A program made the translations under genes and the position numbers. DNA of 64,000 nt. Origin: Rhizobium sp. GTDB taxonomy: Bacteria; Pseudomonadota; Alphaproteobacteria; Rhizobiales; Rhizobiaceae. Shown here in pieces: positions 34,261 to 42,746 of this stretch (within the stretch, counting starts at the first letter, position 1; each line of letters opens with the position of its first letter). The notes under the pieces are model-generated. The model saw nothing but the letters and a program-made list of their open reading frames with translations. It was not told where the DNA came from and ran no database searches. The DNA is taken from assembly GCA_028290545.1 (NCBI GenBank), contig JAQGJP010000056.1, forward strand, positions 62,001-126,000. The letters run 5' to 3'.

Positions 34261-34606
34261 GGCCGCTCGGCATTTTCGCAGCGCCAAGGCATCGCTTGAA
34301 AGCGGCCTCCGGTCTCCATCGTCATGCGCGCCTTGCGACTCTGCAGAGGATGTGGATCGACATCAATCACCAGCCAATCCGGAGAAGGGGTGTTCTCTGA
34401 TATGGAAACGAACTGCCGGCCGGGAGATGCATCCTTTGGACCGAAGCCCTGGAAATGGACCGATGCCGTAACGTAACCGCTGCCAATATCAGGGCAACCG
34501 CGCCTCCTTCGGCAAAGGTGCCGGACCCCAAACTTAAACCTCTAGTTAACCCGATCCTAACACGAATCCTGCATTCTCCCGACCGTTGCTTCGCCGGGGA
34601 AGGCAT
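34261..34606 (+). other. Gap upstream of the multicopper oxidase operon
   Basis: 346 bp without a supported gene. Expected to hold the operon promoter; the segment around 34530-34565 is the most AT-rich, but no good -35/-10 pair or metal-regulator box was found. Confidence 0.45.
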
Positions 34607-36154
34607 ATGCTATTGAATCCGCTCGTTTCACGCCGTCACTTCATCAGGCATTCGCTCGGGTTGGCCGCGATGGGCACCGGCCTTGCCGCACTGCCGTTTC
34701 AACCCGGCCATGCCGCGTCCGCCACGATCAGGAAGGCGTCTTCGCCGCTCGGCATCATCGACGATCTGATGAACCCGGAGGAACATCATTCATCCGAGGG
34801 AAGGCTGCGCACCAAGCTGTTCATGTCGGTTGCCGATGTGCTTTTGCCGACGGGGCCGGCCAAGCTGCGGATATTCAATGAAAGCCTGCCCGCCCCGACC
34901 CTGCGGATCAAGCCGGGCGACGCGCTGGAGATCGCCTTCGAGAACCGCATGCCGGCCAATCCGGAAACGACAAACATGGCGGCGAACATCCCCAACCGGT
35001 TCAACACCACAAATGTCCATTATCATGGCTTTCATGTCAGTCCGCAGGGCAACAGCGACAACGTCTACCTGCAGATCGAGCCGGGCCAGCGCTTCAATTA
35101 TGTTGTCCGTATTCCGGAAGACCATCCGGCGGGCAACTACTGGTACCATCCGCACCGCCATGGCGCGGTGGCCGCCCAGGTGGCATCCGGTGCCGCCGGC
35201 ATGGCGATCATCGGCGGCGCGCTGGACGAGGTGCCTGAAATCGCCGAAGCGGTGGAGCGCGTGCTGGTCATCCAGGCGCCGGTGCCCGGCCTCGACGGCC
35301 TGCTGACCACTGAGAACCCCATCTGGCCGCTCGATGCCGAACGCAATTTCCTGATCAATGGCGTCTATCGTCCGCGCATCTACCTGCGAGAGGGTGAGGT
35401 GCAGCATTGGCGCATCCTGCATGCGGGAGACGCGCAATTCCTGCCACTGCGGGCCGATGGTCTGTCGCTGTACGAGATCGGCCGGGATGGCAATCCGCTT
35501 CCCAGGGCGGAGGAGAATGACGAGGTCGATCTCGCGCCGGGCAACCGCGTCAACATTCTGGTCAAAGCCGGCAAGGTCGGCACCTATCAACTGACGCGCC
35601 CGGCGTTTAACCAGGGCAAGATGCCGCTGCCGGAACTCCTGCTCGCCGACATCATCGTCATCCCCGGGAATGACCCGCGCATCACTGACGGCAACAGGTT
35701 CGGCCGGCATCTGCCGATGGGGGCGCTGCCGAAGAACCACATTCTCACCGATATCGTCGACGGCGAGATCACCATGCGGCGCAAATTCGTGCTCGGTGTC
35801 TCCGATATCAAGGGTTTCTTCAAGGATACCGAATTCACCATCAACGACAGGCCGTTCGATCCGGGCCGCGACGACGTGACCGCGAAACTGGACTCGGTCG
35901 AGGAATGGACACTGGTCAACACCACGCCGTTTCCGCATCCGCTGCATATCCACGTCAATCCGTTCCAGCTGATGGACGTCAATGGCGTCGCCGATCCGCG
36001 CAAGCCATGGCTCGACACGGTGCCGGTGCCGGCGGCAGGTTCGGTGCGTTTTCGCACCCGTTTCAAGGATTTCACCGGCCGCTACGTCATGCATTGCCAC
36101 ATCCTTCCCCATGAAGATACCGGCATGATGATCAACGTCAATATAGAGAGCTGA
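34607..36154 (+). CDS. Tat-exported multicopper oxidase
   Basis: A 515-residue periplasmic blue copper oxidase. The Tat signal SRRHFIRHSLGLAAMGTGLA is near residues 8-27. All copper ligands are visible: HYHG at 138-141, WYHPHRHG at 179-186, HPLHIH from 444 and HCHILPHEDTGM at 496-507 with Cys497 and Met507 for type 1 copper. It should oxidise a substrate or cuprous copper with oxygen. The start at 34607 follows GGGGAAGG. It is first in a tight six-gene operon with cytochrome c, a phytochelatin-synthase-like protein and a GMC dehydrogenase. Bilirubin-oxidase/CueO-like in general layout; substrate unknown. Confidence 0.93.
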   Translation: MLLNPLVSRRHFIRHSLGLAAMGTGLAALPFQPGHAASATIRKASSPLGIIDDLMNPEEHHSSEGRLRTKLFMSVADVLLPTGPAKLRIFNESLPAPTLRIKPGDALEIAFENRMPANPETTNMAANIPNRFNTTNVHYHGFHVSPQGNSDNVYLQIEPGQRFNYVVRIPEDHPAGNYWYHPHRHGAVAAQVASGAAGMAIIGGALDEVPEIAEAVERVLVIQAPVPGLDGLLTTENPIWPLDAERNFLINGVYRPRIYLREGEVQHWRILHAGDAQFLPLRADGLSLYEIGRDGNPLPRAEENDEVDLAPGNRVNILVKAGKVGTYQLTRPAFNQGKMPLPELLLADIIVIPGNDPRITDGNRFGRHLPMGALPKNHILTDIVDGEITMRRKFVLGVSDIKGFFKDTEFTINDRPFDPGRDDVTAKLDSVEEWTLVNTTPFPHPLHIHVNPFQLMDVNGVADPRKPWLDTVPVPAAGSVRFRTRFKDFTGRYVMHCHILPHEDTGMMINVNIES

Positions 36155-36156
36155 AC

Positions 36157-36453
36157 ATGCGTAGCGTTCTCTTCCTCGCCTTGCTGCTGATCTCTGCACT
36201 GCCGGCTTCGGCGACCGACATGCCGGCGCTGGGCGCGGGCTGTCTGTCCTGCCATGGCGCCGGCGGCCATCCGGCACTTGCCGATGTTCCGGTGATCGCC
36301 GGCCAGCAGCCGCTGTATCTCGCCAACGCCATCCGCGCCTATCGCGACGGCCAGCGCGCCTCGGGCCAGGCACTGGTGATGCATGAAATCGTCAAAGACG
36401 TGACCGATGCCGACATCGAGGCCTTGGCGAACTGGTTTGGAGCACAACAATGA
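36157..36453 (+). CDS. Small periplasmic cytochrome c (class I)
   Basis: A 98-residue protein with a signal peptide of about 19 residues (MRSVLFLALLLISALPASA) and one heme site CLSCH near residues 28-32. The later ALVMHEI supplies the likely Met ligand, and the c4/c553-like end is VTDADIEALANWF. It would carry electrons between the GMC dehydrogenase and either the respiratory chain or the multicopper oxidase. It begins 2 bp after the oxidase stop and overlaps the next gene by 4 bp. Confidence 0.9.
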   Translation: MRSVLFLALLLISALPASATDMPALGAGCLSCHGAGGHPALADVPVIAGQQPLYLANAIRAYRDGQRASGQALVMHEIVKDVTDADIEALANWFGAQQ

Positions 36454-37142
36454 TAAAGACGAAAATCATACTGGCCTTTGCCGCCTTCATGCTGGCGGCG
36501 CCCGCCGTTTGTGCGGATCAACTGATCTACATCACCGATGCGCAAGGCGAAAAGCTGTTCGACGAGGCCGAGATCAAATCGTCCTATTTCAAACTCGCCA
36601 CCTATCTCGAAAGCGAGCAGATCCTGACCTTCTGCGGTCCGGCGACGATGGCAGCCGTGCTCAACAGCCTCGGCGTCAAGCGCCCTGTGCCGCAGCGGCT
36701 CTATCCCTGGGGCCTGTTCACGCAGGATACGGTCTTCACGCCGGAGAACCAGGCAATCAAGCCCTATCCCATGGTCGAGCATGAAGGTCTGGTGCTGGAA
36801 CAGCTCACGGCGTTCTTCAACAATCTCGGCGTCAAGGCCGAATTCCATCACGCCGATACGCTCGATGAGGACAAGCTCCGCCAGACGATCAAGGACACGC
36901 TCGCCGATCCGAACAAGCGGCTCGTGGTCAACTATACCCGCAAGGCGATCGGTCAGAACGGCGACGGCCATATCTCGCCGGTCGGCGCTTATGACGTCGA
37001 GACCGACCGGGTGCTGGTACTCGATGTCGCCAAGTATAAATATCCGCCGGTCTGGATGACAGTCGCCGATCTCTACAAGGCGATCAACACCATCGATTCC
37101 GGATCGAACAAGACGCGCGGCATCGTGGTGGTGACGAAATGA
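36450..37142 (+). CDS. Exported phytochelatin-synthase-like cysteine peptidase
   Basis: A 230-residue protein with a signal peptide of about 22 residues (cleavage near VCA-DQL). The papain-fold phytochelatin synthase core is intact: Cys62 in LTFCGPATMAAVLNSLG, His174 in GDGHISPVGAYD and Asp192 in VLVLDVAKYKYPPVW. Spacings of 112 and 18 residues match those of prokaryotic phytochelatin synthases. Bacterial forms of this length usually cut glycine from glutathione and make little phytochelatin. Placement in the periplasm beside a copper oxidase suggests thiol or metal-thiolate processing. It overlaps both neighbours by 4 bp. Confidence 0.9.
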   Translation: MIKTKIILAFAAFMLAAPAVCADQLIYITDAQGEKLFDEAEIKSSYFKLATYLESEQILTFCGPATMAAVLNSLGVKRPVPQRLYPWGLFTQDTVFTPENQAIKPYPMVEHEGLVLEQLTAFFNNLGVKAEFHHADTLDEDKLRQTIKDTLADPNKRLVVNYTRKAIGQNGDGHISPVGAYDVETDRVLVLDVAKYKYPPVWMTVADLYKAINTIDSGSNKTRGIVVVTK

Positions 37143-37591
37143 AATTTTCACGCCGCGCTTTCCTCGGAACATTGCCGGTGATGCCATCGGCCGCGCGGGC
37201 CTTCGGGCTCGGCGAGGGCGACGCGGCGTTCGCGAACGTCGTGCGGCAGATCGGTGGGATAGGCGATATTTCGCCCAATCTGCTCGGCGCGGTCAGTCGC
37301 GAGTTTCAGCAGGCTTATGGCGCCGAGGCGCAGGCGGAATTCACGCGCGTGCTTTCCAACGGCGCGCTCGATGCGAGGATCGCTGCGGCATCGGCAGATA
37401 TCAAGGGGCAGGCGGCTTTCGTTGCCACGCTGCTCTATACCGGCGAAGTGACACGCGGCGGCAGGCAGGTGGCGCTTTATTATCCGTGGTGCCTCGCCTG
37501 GAAGTCACTGACGTTTGCCACGGCTCCCGGCCTTTGCGGCGGCCCCGCATTCGGGCATTGGGCAAATCCGCCTATTCCGGGGGCGATGTGA
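37139..37591 (+). CDS. Small subunit of a membrane FAD sugar-alcohol dehydrogenase-like complex
   Basis: A 150-residue protein with a twin-arginine signal (SRRAFLGTLPVM) and the family ending YYPWCLAWKSLTFATAPGLCGGPAFGHWANPP seen in small subunits of FAD-dependent sorbitol/fructose/gluconate-type dehydrogenases. Such subunits carry their cofactor-loaded partner through the Tat pathway. The partner is the GMC protein encoded next, which overlaps by one base and lacks its own signal. Confidence 0.85.
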   Translation: MKFSRRAFLGTLPVMPSAARAFGLGEGDAAFANVVRQIGGIGDISPNLLGAVSREFQQAYGAEAQAEFTRVLSNGALDARIAAASADIKGQAAFVATLLYTGEVTRGGRQVALYYPWCLAWKSLTFATAPGLCGGPAFGHWANPPIPGAM

Positions 37592-39210
37592 TGCGCGCCA
37601 CTGTCGTCGTCGTCGGATCAGGCATGGCCGGCGCCCATCTCGCCTACAGCCTCGCGCTCAAGGGCATCGATGTGCTGATGCTGGAAGCCGGGCCTCGGCG
37701 AAGCCGCGCCGAGAACCTGCTGACTTTCTACGACAATCCGGTCAAGGGGCCACAATCGCCCTATCCGAGCGTCGCTTCCGCCCCGCATCCGGAAGATCAG
37801 ACATATGATGATTTCTACGTGCAGGCCGGCGGCGACCGCTTCATCGGCGCCTATCTGCGACTGTTCGGCGGCACAAGCTGGCACTGGACCGGGTTTGCCG
37901 ATCGCCTCAGGCCCGTCGATTTCCGGATGAAGTCGACCTATGCGCTCGCCGAAGACTGGCCGATCGACTACGACCTGCTCGTTCCTTATTATGAAGAGGC
38001 CGAGAAGCGCTGGGGCGTTTCCGGCGATCCGGATTTCGTCTGGGGCGCGCCGCGCAAGACCGGCTACCAGATGAAGCCGATCCCGATGAGCTATATGGAC
38101 CTTCAGGTCGAAAAGGCGCTCGCCAAGCTCGGGCTGACCGCCGGACCGTTCTCGCACGCCCGCAATTCGGAGATCTTCGACAACCGGCCCGCCTGCTGCG
38201 GCAACAATACCTGCGTTCCGATCTGTCCGATCGGCGCGAAATACGACGCGTCGGTGCATGCCGAGAAGGCGGAGAAGGCGGGCGCCAGGGTGATCACCGA
38301 TGCGCTGGTCACTTTCGTAGAGTTGAAGGACAATAAAGTCAGCCGGCTGAAAGTGCGTCGGCCCGATGGCGAGACATTCTGGGTCGAGGGGTCGGTCTTC
38401 GCACTGTGCTGCCATGCGATCGAAAATCCGAGGCTTCTCCTGAATTCCGCGCAGGAGGGCGCTGCCGACGGCGTCGGCAATTCCAGCGGCAATGTCGGCC
38501 GTTATCTGCTGACCCAGGCCAATCAGGATTGCTGGGGACTGACGCCGGAGCCGGTATTTCCCTATCGGGGGCCACAGCAGACCGGCGGGCTGATCGAGAT
38601 GCGCGACGGCCCCTTCCGCAGCCAGCAGGCGGCAATCGGCACATCGTTCATGAACAGCGGCTGGTCCGGCAATTCGGATGCCACGGCGCTGGCGAAGACG
38701 CTGATTGCGCAAGGCATATTCGGGCAGGAGCTGTCACGGCGAATCAATGACACTGTGTCGCGCCACCTGCGGCTGAATTCCTCGGCGGAAGTGCTGCCGG
38801 ACCGCGACAACCGCATAGAGCTCGCCGATGTCAGGGATACAGCCGGCATCCCCAAGCCGAAAATCACCTTCCGCATGGACGACTACACCAAGTCTGGGCT
38901 GAAGGCCGGGCTGGATATCAATCGCCGGATTTTCGAGGCGATGGGCGCCACGGACGTCAAGTCCAACGACCCCTACCTCTCCAACGCCATCATCGGCGGC
39001 ACGACGCGGATGGGCTACGATCCCAGGGCGTCCGTCGTCGACCGGGATCTCATCTCGCACGATCACCGCAATCTCTATATCCTCGGCTCGAGCGCCCACG
39101 TCACCACGCCTGTCAACGCGCCGTCGCTCACCATCGCCGCCTTGGCGATCCGCGCCGCGAACCACATGGCCGGATCCCTCATGGACCAGTCTGAAGGAAC
39201 AACGCCGTGA
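37591..39210 (+). CDS. GMC-family FAD dehydrogenase, catalytic subunit
   Basis: A 539-residue flavoprotein. The FAD fingerprint VVVVGSGMAGAHLAYSLALKG is at the N-terminus; LFGGTSWHWTGFADRLRP near 90 and the C-terminal GGTTRMGYDP and SSAHVTTPVNAPSLTIAALA (active-site His) complete the GMC pattern. A CCGNNTCVPICPIGAKYDASVHAEKA cysteine-rich segment near residue 200 is typical of gluconate/sorbitol-type dehydrogenases that pass electrons to cytochrome c. It has no signal peptide, so it should be exported with the Tat small subunit. The start is at 37591 (TGATG overlap). Substrate unknown. Confidence 0.9.
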   Translation: MRATVVVVGSGMAGAHLAYSLALKGIDVLMLEAGPRRSRAENLLTFYDNPVKGPQSPYPSVASAPHPEDQTYDDFYVQAGGDRFIGAYLRLFGGTSWHWTGFADRLRPVDFRMKSTYALAEDWPIDYDLLVPYYEEAEKRWGVSGDPDFVWGAPRKTGYQMKPIPMSYMDLQVEKALAKLGLTAGPFSHARNSEIFDNRPACCGNNTCVPICPIGAKYDASVHAEKAEKAGARVITDALVTFVELKDNKVSRLKVRRPDGETFWVEGSVFALCCHAIENPRLLLNSAQEGAADGVGNSSGNVGRYLLTQANQDCWGLTPEPVFPYRGPQQTGGLIEMRDGPFRSQQAAIGTSFMNSGWSGNSDATALAKTLIAQGIFGQELSRRINDTVSRHLRLNSSAEVLPDRDNRIELADVRDTAGIPKPKITFRMDDYTKSGLKAGLDINRRIFEAMGATDVKSNDPYLSNAIIGGTTRMGYDPRASVVDRDLISHDHRNLYILGSSAHVTTPVNAPSLTIAALAIRAANHMAGSLMDQSEGTTP

Positions 39211-40631
39211 AGCAGTTTATTGCGATCCAGACGCTGATCCTTAGCCTGTTCGTGCTGCTCGGCAACGGCATCCGGTCGATCAGCACCATGTCGCTTGCCG
39301 TGTCACAAGGCGAGTTCGCGAGCTTTCTCAATATTTCTGTCGAAAAGACCGATATACTGGTCGAGGTTCTGCTGGGAGGCGCGGTCATCGCCCTTGCCCT
39401 GGCGCCATTCGCGATCTCGATGAAGAGAGCGAGGCGCGTGGCGACCTTCTCCGCATTCCTGGCTTCTGCCTGCTACGGCGCGATCGGCATCACCATGCAT
39501 ATCGATCCCTCGCTGGATCTGCGCGAGATGATCGTGGTTGCCAGCTTCGCATTCGGCGGCTTTGCCGTCGCCTTCTTCGCGCCGCTGGCGCAGCTTTCGA
39601 TTGCCATGCTGGACGGAGAGCGCAAACGCGCCATCCTGACCACCGTCTGGACTGCGGCGCAGCCGATCGCCTTTCTCATCGCGCCGCAGCTCGTGCGCTA
39701 CGTCGCCTTCGATATCGGCACAGGAAATTATTTTCTGATCCTGGCCGCGCTGCCGCTGCTGTTCCTGGCGATCGTTCCCTTCGTCTTCGACGGCAAGCAG
39801 ATCGAGGAGACCGGCGTTCGCTCGAGCGTGCCCTGGAAGCCGGTCGTGCTGTTCATCCTGGCGATCATGGCTTTCGAGGCCTGGACCACATCCAACAGTT
39901 TTGCCGGCATCGACAGCGTGATCAGCCTCTCGCTCATGGCAGTCTTTCTGGTGATCGCCGGCTTCATGCTGTCACAACGCCGCAAATGGGTGCCGCGCGA
40001 TACCAAGCTTCCATCGACGGCGATCTTCCTCTTGGTGGTGCTGTTCTTGTTGGAAATTCCCACCACCGGCCTCTATGAAACCGCCTATCTCCTGCGGCAT
40101 CTGTGCTCGTCGGATCTGATCACCGACCGGGCGACAATGGGCGCCGCCAGCCAGATTGCTGCAGTGTTTGCGAGTGGCGCCATCCTCGCGCGGTGGCCGT
40201 CGATGCGCAATAGCCTGCTCGGACTGGCGATCCTGCTGTTGTTGACCGGTGCGGTGGCGACGGTCTTCTACCGCTATCAGGGTACGGATGTGCCGCTGTT
40301 CTACGTCTCCAAGATGGTTTCCGCCGCCGGCATGGGCATGGCAACGACGGTGATCGTCGCCGCCGCGGTGGCCGCAAGCGCCGGCAACAAGCTGGTCATG
40401 CTGGCGCCGGCATTCGTCATCATGTTCGGGACCGAGGTAGGTATCGAGATCATGGAGATCGTCTTCCAGTCGGCCAAGCTTGCCGGAATGGATGTGACGA
40501 CCGCCTATCAGGCTGTGTTTTTCGCACAGGTCGCGGCGGTCATCCTGGCGCTTGGCCTGACGGTCAATCGCGTCCTCGTCCATCTGATGACGGAACGTGG
40601 CAAGGGCGCGCAAGCCATGTCGGCCGCCTGA
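39207..40631 (+). CDS. MFS-type transporter of the oxidase operon
   Basis: A 474-residue membrane protein with about 12-14 predicted helices and a GTG start inside the GMC stop (GTGA). MFS features are weak but present: MKRARRVATFSAFLASACYGAIG and LARWPSMRNSLLGLAILLL-like segments. By position it imports or exports the product or substrate of the GMC dehydrogenase/phytochelatin-synthase-like system. Confidence 0.8.
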   Translation: MKQFIAIQTLILSLFVLLGNGIRSISTMSLAVSQGEFASFLNISVEKTDILVEVLLGGAVIALALAPFAISMKRARRVATFSAFLASACYGAIGITMHIDPSLDLREMIVVASFAFGGFAVAFFAPLAQLSIAMLDGERKRAILTTVWTAAQPIAFLIAPQLVRYVAFDIGTGNYFLILAALPLLFLAIVPFVFDGKQIEETGVRSSVPWKPVVLFILAIMAFEAWTTSNSFAGIDSVISLSLMAVFLVIAGFMLSQRRKWVPRDTKLPSTAIFLLVVLFLLEIPTTGLYETAYLLRHLCSSDLITDRATMGAASQIAAVFASGAILARWPSMRNSLLGLAILLLLTGAVATVFYRYQGTDVPLFYVSKMVSAAGMGMATTVIVAAAVAASAGNKLVMLAPAFVIMFGTEVGIEIMEIVFQSAKLAGMDVTTAYQAVFFAQVAAVILALGLTVNRVLVHLMTERGKGAQAMSAA

Positions 40632-40709
40632 GTGGACGTAACGTCGCACCCTCCATTATTATTTGAATATCCGGTTTCGTCTCCCGGTCACTGAACCTAA
40701 ATAGCGCCC

Positions 40710-42152
40710 ATGGTGACCACAGCAGAAAATCCCGAATCGTTGCAGACATCGAGCCGGTCGCGGCTCGTGGCCCTGGTGGTCGCGGTCTCCTTCTTCATGC
40801 AGTTGCTGGATTCGACCATCGTCGTCACGTCGCTGCCGCAGATGGCTGCGTCGTTCGGTATAAAGCCGATCGCGATGAGCATCGGCCTGACGGTCTACAT
40901 GCTGACAATGGCGGCGTTCATTCCTATCTCGGGCTGGCTTGGGGACCGCTATGGCGCGCGTAATGTCTTCCTCGTCTCGATCGCCATGTTCACTGTGGCC
41001 TCGCTGTTCTGCGGCCTCTCGGGAACACTGACCCAGTTCATCGTCGCCCGTGCGTTCCAGGGGCTCGGAAGCGCGCTGATGAACCCGATCGGTCGTGTGA
41101 TCGTGCTCAGGAACGCGCCGAAATCGGAGTTGGTCAATGCCGTTGCGCTGATCACCTGGCCGGCGCTGATCGCGCCGGTCATCGGCCCGGTGCTCGGCAG
41201 CTTCATAACCACCTATTTCAGCTGGCACTGGAACTTCCTGATCAATATCCCAATCGGCCTGGTCGGCCTTGTGCTGGTGTGGCAATTCGTGCCGGACCAG
41301 AAGGCGGAGAATGCCGGGCGGCTCGATGTGCCGGGCTTCATCCTGTCTGCTGCCGGCATGACGCTGGTTCTCGCGGCGCTGGAAGCCTTCACCCAGGGCA
41401 CGGTGGCAACTCCGTGGATTATCCTGCTGCTGGCGGGCGGCGTGGTCTTTTCGATACTCGCGGTGCGGCATTTCCGGAAGGCTTCCAGCCCGCTTTTGGA
41501 TCTCTCGTCATTCAGGATCCAGACCTTCGCAATGTCGACCCTGTCAGCCGGAACCGCCGGCAGGCTGGCGTTCAATGCGACGCCCTTCCTGATACCCCTG
41601 CTATTCCAGGTGGGCTTCGGGCTCCCTGCCATCGAGACGGGGGTCTACATGCTCGTCTATTTTGCCGGAAACCTGGCAATGAAGACCATCACCACCCCAA
41701 CGCTACGCCGGTTTGGCTTCCGGACCGTGCTGGTCGTCAACGGTGTCATCGCGTCCGGCTCGATTGTCGCCTGCGCGGCCATTTCGCCGGGCACATCCGT
41801 GCTTTTCATCTATGCCCTGTTGTTTGTCGCCGGAATGTCGCGTTCGATGCAGTTCACGGCGCTCAACACCATCGGTTTCGCTGATATCACGCCCGCGCAA
41901 CAGAGTTCCGCCTCGACGCTGTCGAGCATGTTGCAGCAACTGGCGATGCTGCTCGGCATCGCCGTGGCCGCCGCCGCACTCAATGTCTCCCAGCTTGCGC
42001 GCCACGGCTCGTCGCTGGCACTGGTAGATTTCCGCTGGGCGTTCATCGCAATCGGTGTTATCGGGATATTGTCCTCGCTCAGATTTCTCAAGTTGCCGGA
42101 CGATGCGGGCGCTGAAGTGTCTGGACATCGCCGGCCCAGATCAGACATATAA
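40710..42152 (+). CDS. DHA2-family MFS drug exporter (EmrB-like)
   Basis: A 480-residue proton-driven exporter with 13-14 predicted helices. The DHA2 signatures are FMQLLDSTIVVTSLPQMAASF (residues about 30-50), SGWLGDRYGARNVFLVS (about 74-90) and FQGLGSALMNPIGRV (about 116-130). It lies 78 bp after the oxidase operon in the same direction and may belong to it or have its own promoter. Substrate unknown. Confidence 0.9.
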   Translation: MVTTAENPESLQTSSRSRLVALVVAVSFFMQLLDSTIVVTSLPQMAASFGIKPIAMSIGLTVYMLTMAAFIPISGWLGDRYGARNVFLVSIAMFTVASLFCGLSGTLTQFIVARAFQGLGSALMNPIGRVIVLRNAPKSELVNAVALITWPALIAPVIGPVLGSFITTYFSWHWNFLINIPIGLVGLVLVWQFVPDQKAENAGRLDVPGFILSAAGMTLVLAALEAFTQGTVATPWIILLLAGGVVFSILAVRHFRKASSPLLDLSSFRIQTFAMSTLSAGTAGRLAFNATPFLIPLLFQVGFGLPAIETGVYMLVYFAGNLAMKTITTPTLRRFGFRTVLVVNGVIASGSIVACAAISPGTSVLFIYALLFVAGMSRSMQFTALNTIGFADITPAQQSSASTLSSMLQQLAMLLGIAVAAAALNVSQLARHGSSLALVDFRWAFIAIGVIGILSSLRFLKLPDDAGAEVSGHRRPRSDI

Positions 42153-42435
42153 CTGTGTGCGACAGGTAGCTCGCTCGAAAAACAGACCGATGTTTGTAAA
42201 ATAAATGCTGCGATGCGTCAAAATGACCAAATCGTTAAAATAGACGCATCCTATTGAAAAATATTGATAAAAACGCTTTTTTGTGCGGAACCGCAATAAA
42301 ATTTATCGCTCACTCTACCTATCCGTTCTTGTTCCATGGCTACACGACCCATAGAACTCCGCTCGTCCGTTGGACGGTCAATTGACAAGTGGAAGTCTGT
42401 CAATTTCGTCAGATATGATAACGAAGGGACCCTAT
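42153..42435 (+). other. AT-rich promoter region of the XRE gene
   Basis: 283 bp, much richer in A and T than the surroundings, particularly 42180-42320. It contains two perfect short palindromes, GTCC-GTT-GGAC and GTCAATTGAC (about 42367-42386), near the start codon, and a -10-like TATGAT at 42413-42418. The palindromes may be autoregulatory sites of the XRE protein. Confidence 0.4.
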
Positions 42436-42681
42436 ATGACCATTTCACTCAAACGCCTGGACCAGTTCGAGCAGGATTCGATCGACGTTTCGCTCGTCGG
42501 CAGCAGGGTCAGATCGATCCGCCAGACGGTCGGCTACAGTATCGACGATCTCGCCGAGACCTGTGGCCTGACCCATGCTGAAATCCTGGAAATCGAAGAA
42601 GGTCAGGATGCTGATATGGGGCGCTTGAACCGCATTGCAGCGGCACTCCAGGTTTCAGTTTCGACACTGGCCGAGAGATAA
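42436..42681 (+). CDS. Small XRE-family DNA-binding protein
   Basis: An 81-residue protein that is little more than a Cro/C1-type HTH: VRSIRQTVGYSIDDLAETCGLTHAEILEIEEGQDADMGRLNRIAAALQVSV, residues about 24-75. The start at 42436 follows AAGGGAC. No toxin-like partner is adjacent. It probably regulates itself or the preceding exporter. Confidence 0.82.
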   Translation: MTISLKRLDQFEQDSIDVSLVGSRVRSIRQTVGYSIDDLAETCGLTHAEILEIEEGQDADMGRLNRIAAALQVSVSTLAER

Positions 42682-42695
42682 GGTTAATCTAAGGC

Positions 42696-42727
42696 GGCAG
42701 CTGGCCCCGGATATGGGGCCGGCTGCC
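42696..42727. terminator. Long hairpin between convergent genes
   Basis: GGCAGCTGGCCCC pairs with GGGGCCGGCTGCC (13 bp, one T-G wobble) around GGATAT. It lies 15 bp after the XRE stop and 20 bp after the end of the leftward ABC operon, so it can serve both; T-runs are poor on both sides. Confidence 0.65.
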
Positions 42728-42746
42728 AGACGTATCTGCCATCGGC

